Shown: piece after piece, positions 1 to 42,300 of the stretch
How positions within the stretch are numbered: the first letter of the stretch is position 1
How the letters are laid out: each line of letters starts with the position of its first letter
Assembly: GCF_000003605.2 (NCBI RefSeq)
Contig: NW_003113965.1
Location: forward strand, 256,057 to 309,397
Direction of reading: 5' to 3'
Length of the DNA: 53,341 nucleotides
Origin: Saccoglossus kowalevskii
Lineage: Eukaryota; Hemichordata; Enteropneusta; Harrimaniidae
Notes under the pieces: model-generated
Databases searched by the model: none
Told to the model about the DNA's origin: nothing
What the model saw: the letters and a program-made list of their open reading frames with translations, nothing else
Made by a program: the position numbers and the translations under genes

Positions 1-591
1 CCGGACATTGTTGATGAATATTAAGTACAGATGTTTTCCCTTTATAAGTAATGACCTAGATATCAATGCTGTATATATACTATGCACTCACTAATCAAGA
101 CAAATCTAAGTTAAAATATTGTAGTTTAAATGTATGATAATTAAAGATGTTTTCTATTATATATAATATAAGATTGCATTCCTGCCAACGATAGAATTAA
201 AGAACTTATCTCGACATATCCTTATTGTTATATACCACAATGTGTGCAAATGTATTTATTTATTTTTATTTATTTTCCTCTTTATAATGGAACTCGCATT
301 TCAGTGTTTAAGATCGATAAATGTGTGGCATGGGGACTGACCTGACTCAATAGTTAAGTGTTTGCGTTCACTACTTTGATATGGGTCCCATGATGTGTGT
401 ACATGTGTACTGGTAAAATGTGTTGCCTAGTGACACACACATTTTTTCCTGATTGATGTAACAGTTTGAAACAACGCGGTTGTCATACCACGTTGTGCTA
501 GAACTAGTCCCATGCGATGTAACTAATGTTACATAAAATTGATTTACAGTAAACTAGAGTTCTGACATGTTTTACAGGTTTGGAATCAATA

Positions 592-716
592 CAAAGCTGC
601 TTACAAGATTGTGTCTGATTGGCTACCTTACCCAAACACCTAAAAATCAGACCAATCAGAGAGCAGCTTGCTTGTTGGCAGGTTTTTTCTTCAACATATA
701 AAATTCTGCCTTGCAT
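592..716 (+). repeat. Dispersed hairpin repeat with inverted CCAAT boxes, copy 1
   Basis: This segment and 26921-27028 share the order TTACAAGATTGT, CTGATTGG, a short spacer, CCAATCAGA, AGCAGCTTG, then ATTCTGCCTTG. CTGATTGG and CCAATCAG form a perfect 8-bp inverted repeat, so each copy can fold and carries two opposed CCAAT boxes. It is probably a small non-autonomous mobile element; its ends are not defined. Confidence 0.55.
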
Positions 717-1142
717 ACTAGTACGCTTCAACACAGCTGCAATTCTGCAGTACACTATGGTCGCATTATTTTATATATTTGTAATCCTTGTGTTGTATAC
801 TATGTTGGAATGTACTTATCTTAAGTTGGTGCAATCAAGACAATAAAAATTTAGACTTGATTATCAAATATTTTTTTGTCTCTGGCTTTTAAAATGTCAG
901 CTCTGTCACTCGCCAAATATTGTATATTGGGCACTAGTTGCATAATAATTCATTAGTAAATTTATTGCACTGGTAGGTTCATCTGTTTTAATGAAGCATT
1001 TGTCGTATGCATGTTTTAGTACTGTGCCCTACACAGATACATGAGAGAATTATACTAGAACACGTTATTACAACTTGTTCCGTATTCAATCTGATGTTTA
1101 TATATCGCCCCCACAGGTGAAGTTGCTAGCACTAAAAATTGA

Positions 1143-1158
1143 CTCATAGAGGGCGCTA
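1143..1158 (+). promoter_or_regulatory. CTCF-like motif
   Basis: CTCATAGAGGGCGCTA matches the right-hand core of the bilaterian CTCF consensus (AGRKGGCRS followed by TA) but not its left flank. It lies about 750 bp upstream of the GIT start codon. Binding is not shown. Confidence 0.25.
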
Positions 1159-1639
1159 ATACAAACTAAGCCTGGCTTGCTTGTATTTTTGATGCATGGT
1201 AATATAACCTCCCGGAAGTATATGTATAACACAAAATCGGTACAGGAAAAAAAGTCTTCGAGTGGTGCACACCTGAAAATATTTTTTTTTTTTAAATTAA
1301 AATAGTCTTGGACACGTGAACGAGTACTACTATGACCCCCCCCCCCCTGATAATCCACTACTCTATTCCATACGTTTCAATTGCCTATCTATTCCATTCG
1401 TTTCAATTGCCTATCAAATATTGTATCGTACAATTGAATAACGCATTGATGATTCACCATAAGTAACAAAACACTTCTGTAATCTTTATAGTTTTTCAAA
1501 GTTTTAAATATTCTGTGGAACTTTTCAAGACCACTCAGTGACTACTAACAGTAAATATTTATATTTTTGTTTATTCGAATTTTAACATATTATATAACGG
1601 CGGTAGGATACTAGTATACAATAAGTTCTACGTAATCCG

Positions 1640-1891
1640 TTGCGGTTCTTGGACAAGGACGCCACCGCTTAGGGCAGTTTTGAATAGTTTACGTGAATGC
1701 GGAAGTAGTGGGCGGGGTTTCCAATAAGGCATTCAACTGAGTATGCGCAGTCAGATATACAGCGGCCATTTTGGAACCAGACGCAGGGGGAAGTGACTTC
1801 CTGCTTTTGACAGCCATTTCTTTCACTGTATTTTGTTCGATAAGATCGCCGGTATCAGGATTCCTCTGCTGTCGTTTTCTCTAAGTAAACT
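1640..1891 (+). promoter_or_regulatory. TATA-less promoter and 5' UTR of the GIT gene
   Basis: This block is richer in GC and CpG than its surroundings and ends at the GIT start codon. It holds a cluster of sites usual in housekeeping promoters: an ETS site GCGGAAGT (1699-1706), a GC box GGGCGGGG (1710-1717), a CCAAT box (1721-1725), an NRF1-like half site TGCGCAG (1744-1750), a YY1-like site GCGGCCATTTT (1762-1772; reverse strand AAAATGGCCGC) and a second ETS core ACTTCC (1796-1801). No TATA box is seen. The transcription start cannot be fixed; just downstream of the YY1-like site is likely. Confidence 0.65.
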
Positions 1892-35149
<33,258 letters not shown>

Positions 35150-35886
35150 GTAAGTGAATTTTAAGATATGGTTCAAAAGCAAGGTTTGCATGTAAAGTTG
35201 AATTAATGTATGAGGGCAATAGCATAGTTTATGGCCCAGTTTATGGAAAGATACATAATTAAATCAATAATTTGCTTGAACTTATATCGTGAATATTCTC
35301 TCACCATTGGGGCTTTTTTCGACAGAGATTCATCACAGTGTCAATTCACACAAGGCTGTGAGCAAATCAAGCATTTATATTAAAAAATTCTCAGTCATAA
35401 AACACTTGTAACATCAAGCTCCATGAATTAATGAAATTTTTTATTTAGCTGTCCGTAATGTAAAGCATGCTTAAAAACAGACGCTTTGTTTTAAATACGT
35501 ACACATGCTTGTGGTTATTCCAATTCTATTGGAATGAATGATGATTAGGGACGACGTCAAAAGATCGATGTCGGATAAAAAACTTAATTCCTTTAGTTTT
35601 TTCCAAACCCCCCCTACCCCCCACTGAGACTTAATTGATAAATATTGATCATGGCGTCAGACTACATTCACCATTAAATACAAATTGATAATCGAACAGT
35701 AGTATTGCATAGCAGTTGGTTGTCGGGTGGGTGTAAATAGACTTTACAAATGCACCTCATTTGACGCACATATTTACGCTCGAACCAAACCATTTTCTCG
35801 TCTTGGATGTTTTTGTGTTTTTTTCCTTTTCGGTTATTTCTGTCCATGATTGGATAAAAAAAAAACGAACTACAAATACTCCAAGA
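35150..35886 (+). other. Non-coding sequence after GIT exon 9
   Basis: The expected next GIT exon (second SHD repeat) was searched for by its RQKLARFNAREF and LIIDILSEAKRRQ motifs and is not present here or later in the window. The stretch is AT-rich with a C-rich patch near 35605-35625 and no other recognisable feature. Confidence 0.6.
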
Positions 35887-37239
35887 TTTTTAGCTCCGCT
35901 GTCGACTTTGTCGAGCGGAGCTTATCATATGAGTGATTGTCCGTCGTCGTCGTCGTCCGTCGTCGTCGTCCGTGTCAATGTTTTACTTTTTCGACTTCTT
36001 CTTGAAAACTACAAGCCTGAATGCTTTGATACTTGGTGTATATGTACCTTGGGTAGACCTCTCTTAGGTTTGTTCATTTCATGNNNNNNNNNNNNNNNNN
36101 NNNNNNNNNNNNNNNNNNNNNNNNNNNNNNNNNNNNNNNNNNNNNNNNNNNNNNNNNNNNNNNNNNNNNNNNNNNNNNNNNNNNNNNNNNNNNNNNNNNN
36201 NNNNNNNNNNNNNNNNNNNNNNNNNNNNNNNNNNNNNNNNNNNNNNNNNNNNNNNNNNNNNNNNNNNNNNNNNNNNNNNNNNNNNNNNNNNNNNNNNNNN
36301 NNNNNNNNNNNNNNNNNNNNNNNNNNNNNNNNNNNNNNNNNNNNNNNNNNNNNNNNNNNNNNNNNNNNNNNNNNNNNNNNNNNNNNNNNNNNNNNNNNNN
36401 NNNNNNTTGATATCTTCAATTCTCTAATTTTGGTGAATATTTTTGTCATTTTTGGTAAAAAGTGATATTTTCGACTTCTTGTTAAAAACCGCAAGTGCAA
36501 TTGCTTTGATATTACATATATAGGTACTACATGTGGACCTCTCTCAGATTTGTTCATTTTGTAATGATATCTTTAATTCTCTAATTTTGGTGAATATTTT
36601 TGTCATTTTTGGTAAAAAGTGATATTTTCGACTTCTTGTTAAAAACCGCAAGTCCAATTGCTTTGATACTACATATATAGGTACTACATGTGGACCTCTC
36701 TCAGATTTGTTCATTTCGTGATGATATCTTCAATTCTCTAATTTTGGTGAATATTTTTGTAATTTTTGGTAAAAAGTGATATTTTCGACTTCTTGTTAAA
36801 AACCAAAAGTTCAATTGCTTTGATATTACATATATAGATACTACATGTAGACCTTTCTCAGATTTGTTCATTTTCTGATGATATCTTCAGTTCTCTAATT
36901 TTGGTGAATATTTTTGTCATTTTTGGTAAAAAGTGATATTTTCGACTTCTTGTTGAAAACTGTAAGTCCGGTTGCTTTGATATTACATATATAGGTACTA
37001 CATGTGGACCTCTCTCAGATTTGTTTGTTTTGTGATGATATCTTCAATTCTCTATTTATTTTGGTGAATATTTTTGTAATTTTTGGTAAAAAGTGATATT
37101 TTCGACTTCTTGTTAAAAACTGTAAGTCCGATTGCTTTGATACTATTCATATTGTTCATTTTCTAATGATGTCTTCAGTTCTTTAATTGAAATGTGCATT
37201 GCTAACAGCGGAGCTATCTCAGCCGATAGGCTGCTTGTT
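35887..37239 (+). mobile_element. Composite hairpin-end repeat, copy 3, interrupted by an N gap
   Basis: The left end TTTTTAGCTCCGCTGTCG carries AGCTCCGCT and AGCGGAGCT as a 9-bp hairpin; the right end is GCGGAGCTATCTCAGCCGAT then AGGCTGCTTGT. After the gap about five units can be counted from GATATCTT at 36409, 36565, 36723, 36879 and 37037 (156-158 bp apart). The left flank carries an expanded CCGTCGTCG microsatellite (35941-35980). Bases 36084-36406 are N. Confidence 0.85.
36084..36406. other. Assembly gap (323 N)
   Basis: Before the gap the sequence reads TTGTTCATTTCATG and after it TTGATATCTTCAATTCTC. In the ungapped copy at about 19222-19255 these two phrases are directly adjacent, so the gap is at a repeat position where nothing, or a whole number of units, need be missing. 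Open frames across the N run have no meaning. Confidence 0.98.
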
Positions 37240-37262
37240 TTAATTTTGAAAGTTTTACTCAG

Positions 37263-37499
37263 ACAATCGATGAAATACAACAGTGTAGTGACGTGCTTAG
37301 TAACCTGCTAAATAACGAGATAATTCCAACGTCAAATTCTATTTTGTCCAGCGACAGTGTACAAACGTGCGGCGGTGACGATCATAGTGACCAGCTACAC
37401 CAGAACGGACATATTTCGTATCTAACTCACCCCCGTGCAACAAAAAATGATACTATGTGTTCATTATGGTCCATTCCTCCTCGACGAACAAGTACATGA
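37263..37499 (+). CDS. Candidate 3'-terminal exon, possibly of a short GIT isoform
   Basis: After the acceptor-like TTTTGAAAGTTTTACTCAG, a phase-0 frame encodes 78 residues (TIDEIQQCSDVLSNLLNNEI, then SNSILSSDSVQTCGGDD, ending IPPRRTST) and stops at TGA 37497-37499. It is richer in GC than its flanks, and an AATAAA follows at 37662-37667, as expected of a last exon. The phase matches the GIT exon 9 donor, which would give a 411-residue protein without the second SHD repeat, coiled coil and paxillin-binding domain. I recognise no family in the 78 residues. It could also be the last exon of another gene brought here by a wrong scaffold join, or chance. Confidence 0.4.
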   Translation, partial: TIDEIQQCSDVLSNLLNNEIIPTSNSILSSDSVQTCGGDDHSDQLHQNGHISYLTHPRATKNDTMCSLWSIPPRRTST

Positions 37500-37661
37500 G
37501 TGAAAATTTAGTCAAAGACGAGAAAACTGCACAAGAAATTTGCCTTATTTACACATATCGGCAATGCAAGCTGCCATGCGACTTCCCCTTCTGACGTCAC
37601 AAGGGGAATTTCTGTATGCAAATAAGAAGCTAATGAGGAGCCTCGTTTTAAAATACACAAA

Positions 37662-37667
37662 AATAAA
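37662..37667 (+). terminator. Poly(A) signal AATAAA after the candidate terminal exon
   Basis: AATAAA lies 163 bp after the TGA at 37499. In AT-rich DNA the hexamer is common, so its weight depends on the exon being real. Confidence 0.35.
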
Positions 37668-38353
37668 GTTGCCGTAGATTGAGTTTAAAACACATTTTTT
37701 CACTTAAAAAAAATAATTCATGTATAGAAACATAAAAATTAATAATATTCATTTATCAATTGATATTTTTAGGCGTGAAAATAGCAGCCATTTCACAGGC
37801 ACTTTAAGGTAGTGGAAAGAGTGTTATGACATTTTTTGAATATAACATTCTCTGTCTGTGATCTAATTTAAAACCTACCTTGTTTAAAGCCTAGATATAT
37901 ATAGGAACATATTTGAATGTATAAAGTAATTTTTTGACATAAGCGTATGTGACAGACTAATTGCCAAACTTCACTACTTGTTAGCACCTTTGATGTGCCA
38001 TTATTTTGTGACAGAGCATATTGTATTTCAAAACCCATCTCTCATTGTTTTCTGAATTGTCAGTGTAAATTTGAAACATGTGGCACTAACTAACATAGTA
38101 AATTTGATGGGGGGGGGTCCCAGTGATATTTCAGTATTAATTATTATGAAAATTTACCAATCATTGGAGAAATGCATTGTCAAACATTACAGCTTTCTAT
38201 TTACAAATAATCTATAATTCAAGTGCTCCTGATTAGACACAATAAACAATCAAATATACATTTCATCTAAGCCTCTTGAAAAACATAGCAGTGCTAGTTT
38301 GTTTAATAGTTCAAACACCAATTTGAGTAACATCCCAATAAACTTAGATATAT

Positions 38354-38395
38354 AGTGATTCACAGTCCCTCTATAGAGGGACTGTGAGTGATTCA
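38354..38395. mobile_element. 26-bp perfect palindrome between 9-bp direct repeats
   Basis: CACAGTCCCTCTA at 38361-38373 is followed at once by its exact reverse complement at 38374-38386. AGTGATTCA occurs at 38354-38362 and again at 38387-38395, overlapping the palindrome by two bases on the left. This looks like a minimal inverted-repeat element or the collapsed ends of one, with a duplicated target. Confidence 0.6.
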
Positions 38396-38418
38396 TCTAT
38401 GTTAGCAGAAACATTTTT

Positions 38419-38453
38419 AGTCCCTGTTCAGGTGTTATCTGAAAACGTGGACT
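38419..38453 (-). repeat. Degenerate copy of the AGTCCC/GGGACT hairpin
   Basis: AGTCCCTGTTCAGG and GAAAACGTGGACTT correspond, in reverse orientation, to the intact hairpin at 41926-41960, with several mismatches in the centre. Confidence 0.5.
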
Positions 38454-39294
38454 TGAAATGCATTATGAATGAACTGACTCCACTTTATATCTCTTTATGT
38501 CTGTCACACAAGTCTAAATAATTATTTGGCACTAATGTTGAAACTGGACAAGTACTTGTTATTGACAGTGACTTGTACGTTTATAAAAATATATTAAAAA
38601 AAATTGTTTTTTTCCCTCTTTGAATAGAATGTTGTTATAATGGGAGACTGGCTTTATTTGGTGCATGGAGTACACTTTCATCCTCTAGCACCATATGAAA
38701 TCAGTTTTCCATAGTGACATTATCAGCTTTATTGGTGTCGCCATGGCAATATCCATCCATATGGTACGGATGTAAGTGACTAAAGTCTCAATCATGGTGG
38801 CAGTACCAAACATATTCAAAATTTGATGAACATTTTTCCTAAGTATATTTATCTTAAAGAAGAAATGATAAAAGTGATAGGTAAGGTAGAGTAACAGGAG
38901 AGTTGTCATGGTTACCAGTATCCTAACAATATGTTGGAATACCATTGGTGTATTTCATACTGGATGTAGTGCTCAATTGAATTTCCTGTTCTATCTGCTT
39001 GACTGACAAGACCAAACTATCGTTTTTTCCTGTTCATATTATTATATTCACTTTATTTTCCATTACGACATTAAAGTAGCTTTATTGCAGAATTATCAAG
39101 TCACTCAGTAATATTCTCTTTTTTTCCAAATCACCTGATATTTATCTTAATTGTCATAGCAATTCTGTAAGCAAATGATGGTGTGCAAATATCTCTTTAT
39201 TACATCTGGCATTTGTGGTGGTTGCTATGGTGACTAGTGATCCTAATATCCGCTTTTTACATACACATACCTAATCTCACATTGTCTTTTTTAG

Positions 39295-39318
39295 CATATA
39301 AAGAAGCTAACATCTAAC
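39295..39318 (+). CDS. Candidate 24-nt microexon of the second gene
   Basis: The stretch lies between a strong acceptor (CATTGTCTTTTTTAG) and a perfect donor (GTAAGT). It encodes HIKKLTSN in phase 0, matching the phase-0 start of the next exon, and continues the basic character of AKEAQRRKKH. The previous exon was not found, so this is a proposal. Confidence 0.45.
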
Positions 39319-42300
39319 GTAAGTTGTTATCGATGGAAAATGTTAAATGTTGTATGTATAGGCATTTCAGACAATAGCTTATCTCTGTCTCTTTAAATCC
39401 ATCTTCAACAGCTGGTGTGTTATAAGAATTTCTTGCTAGCATTATTTAGCTTTTTTTTGCATAAATTAGATGCGTGTTCTGTGCATCTGTTGTTTACATT
39501 TCTATATTAATTCATATTTTTCATCTCATTTTTACAACTTTGTCCTGAAATTTAATATCTGTGATTGTCATGTTCCATTTTTGTGTTAGATAATACATTC
39601 AAGTGTTCTCTGTCAGCTTGTGTCCTCTATTGCTGAATACTGCCCTTGTTAGTCATTTAATGGTTAATGCTTTTTTTACAGGCCAAAGAAGCACAGAGAA
39701 GAAAGAAGCACACCAAGGAAGCTGAGCTTGTTGCCAAATGTCGACAGTCCTTAGGTATGTTAAATTCAATATAAATCTATATACTTAATGTGACTCCCTG
39801 CCAGTGACTTCTATATGTGACTGTATGTCATAGAGCGAAAAACAGGATAACAGTATCTATGTGTATTCTACAGAGTTGGATAAGGAGAAGATCACTAACC
39901 GCAGAGCACATTTACATGCATTACATCATAAAAAAGAAGAAAAGAAAGAAGTTGCTGATAACAGTGAAATAAAAGGAAGGATCTCTAACCGTCCTCTAAG
40001 TGTAATTCAAAGTCGTGGAGGGGATTCTAATCGCACATCTGTTACAAGCAGTGGACTCATTGATTATTCACGAGAAGACACATTTGCTAGTTACATATCA
40101 GAGGTAGATGGCATGGAGGGTCAACCTGAGGAACTTCCACAACATAAATCAGAACTCTATAGACTTTTTGGTACAAAACAAGCCAACTATTTTCTATACC
40201 CAAGGATTGAACCCATCAAGAAGAAGAAAATTCGAGTGAATCCAGCTTTGAGGAGGCAAGGGGGTAAGTGCATATTGACAACAACTGTCAGAAATTGAAA
40301 AACATGGTTTGATAATTTTAACTTAGTGGGCATCTATATACATCCTACAATGTGTTTACACCTGTGTCTGCTCTGACCCATCATGTTAATTAAAACAAAA
40401 TCATTTCTGCCATTACAGAATTTAAGGTCTGCATATATATTAGACAAATTTAAAAAAAAAATAGTACTTGGTACATGTATATCATAGTAGTGGAGTATAC
40501 TTGATGCGGTTGCTAAAAATATTGACAGTTATGGATAGATCATCATTCATGTGTCATATCTTTGTTTTAATGCTTTATCTTCAGTCCAAGGATGTACACT
40601 TGTTTCTCAGTCAAGGTATAATACAGCGTGATTACTACAATATTTTCATGCATGGTCTTCATTCTTGCATGCAGCCATTTAAATCCAGCATTTCAGATTT
40701 TTTCTAATTTAATCTTATGTTTGTTGATTGATGTGAAATACCCATTTTCTTACATGTTCAGTTAAAAAAGGTAACCAACTTTAGATGGTATTAATGTATG
40801 TGCCTGCAGAGATTAGTCACAAAGCAACATTATGTTCACACAATAGAATCATGAAAAAAAACGAAAACAAACTGTATCTTAGTATTGTATTGTAAGGTAT
40901 CGGTATTCCAAGCAATGAAATTGGCACCATGTGTTGCCAGTCTCAAATGTGTGTAACTGATTGTGTGTTGTGTTATTTGTAGGGAGGGCTGGTGCTAGCA
41001 CTCTGTGGTCCATACTAAGGGGCCAGTCTAGAGTGAAACTAGTTCAAGCTGATCAACGCATACCAAGTGAGTTAAAAGATGCATATGGTGCATTTGTGCG
41101 GGAATGTTTAACCCGGCATAAAACAGTAGCAAAGAGAAGTTTTTACAGTGAAACTGAGGTAAATAATTGTTCCATTCTTAACCATGAGTGTGCATATTTT
41201 CTGTTGTCTATATGTTTTACAAAATAAAAATAGTTGAAATGTTGTATCATGGTTGTTGTCACGCTCACTGCAGTCTGTTTATCCAAGTGGCGTATACAAC
41301 AGATTGTTTATTTACATCAAAACACGTGTTCCGTGTAGTAGTAATATAGCCAAATATAAAAACAGCCGTTATTCGGCCATCTTTGATCTGATTAGGAAAC
41401 ACAATGACATGTATGATGTATGTGCCAAATACGAATGAAAATGGTACATAAATTGTGGAAGTAGTAAGGCCAAAAAGTCAGATGGCTGTCAATCAGCCAT
41501 CCTTGACCAGATTTTGAAACAAATTGTCATGGACATGCATTCTAACATGTATAAAGTACATGTATGTGCCAAATTTGAATGAAAACAGACAGAGCATGTC
41601 CAAGATACCGCATCAAAAAACAAAACAAGATGCCAACCAGTCGACCATCTTTAATCCAATTGTGAAATAAATCGTCATGGACATGTATCCCAACATGTAT
41701 AATCTATGTACCAAGTTTGAATGACAACTGACAAAGCATGTCCAAAATACAACATTTTCAAAAAACAAGATGGCTGTCAGTGGTCCATTTTGAATCAAAT
41801 TGCTAAACCACTGCATGTGCATATGTACCACATAAAGTACAAGGCACATGCAAAGAATGAACGGAATCGGTCCAAGGGATTCTGAGATATGACTGGACGG
41901 ACGCACCGACGGAGACCGAATTATAAGTCCCCGTTTTCGGACTTCGTCCGAACAGGGACTAATTAGTATATAAACTAGATAATAAATTTTATTTTCCCCC
42001 GTTAGAAACTTTTTGATTTGATACAAGTTATAAGTTGGTATTTTCTATAATCCCATAAGTACAGAAATATAGGTGCTATTTGTTGTAATCCTGTATGTAT
42101 TATTCATAGGTGCTATTTGTTGTAATCCTGTATGTATTAACCATGGGTGCTATTTGTTGTAATCCTGTATGTATTATTCATAGGTGCTATTTGTTGTAAT
42201 CCTGTATGTATTACCCATAGGTGCTATTTGTTGTAATCCTGTATGTATTATTCATAGGTGCTATTTGTTGTAATCCTGTATGTATTAACCATGGGTGCTA

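Larger units (their letters stand above)
1..1640. other. AT-rich DNA upstream of the GIT promoter
   Basis: No exon-like stretch is visible here; the short open frames have no family features. It contains a hairpin repeat with inverted CCAAT boxes (592-716), a CTCF-like motif (1143-1158) and a 13-C homopolymer near 1336-1348. No end of a neighbouring gene can be recognised. Confidence 0.6.
37668..39294 (+). other. Non-coding stretch upstream of the second gene's visible exons
   Basis: It holds a perfect 26-bp palindrome flanked by 9-bp direct repeats (38354-38395) and a degenerate hairpin fragment (38419-38453). No start codon exon for the gene at 39295-45506 could be found; a weak exon-like stretch at 38629-38708 was rejected. 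Confidence 0.5.

Noticed and set aside
35761-36557. Long open frames on both strands across 36 kb
   Set aside because: They are open only because the N run has no stop codons; the real sequence on either side is the composite repeat.
38629-38708. An exon after CTCTTTGAATAG encoding GDWLYLVHGVHFHPLAPYE
   Set aside because: The acceptor is fair, but there is no good donor before the in-frame stop and the phase cannot be tied to the next exon.
39682-39754. AKEAQRRKKH as the GIT SEAKRRQ exon
   Set aside because: The similarity is limited to a few charged residues, and the following exons have no GIT domain.
39861-39873. ATG at 39861 as the start of the second gene
   Set aside because: It lies before the acceptor CTACAG at 39873, and the exon joins in phase to 39682-39754, so it is intron sequence.
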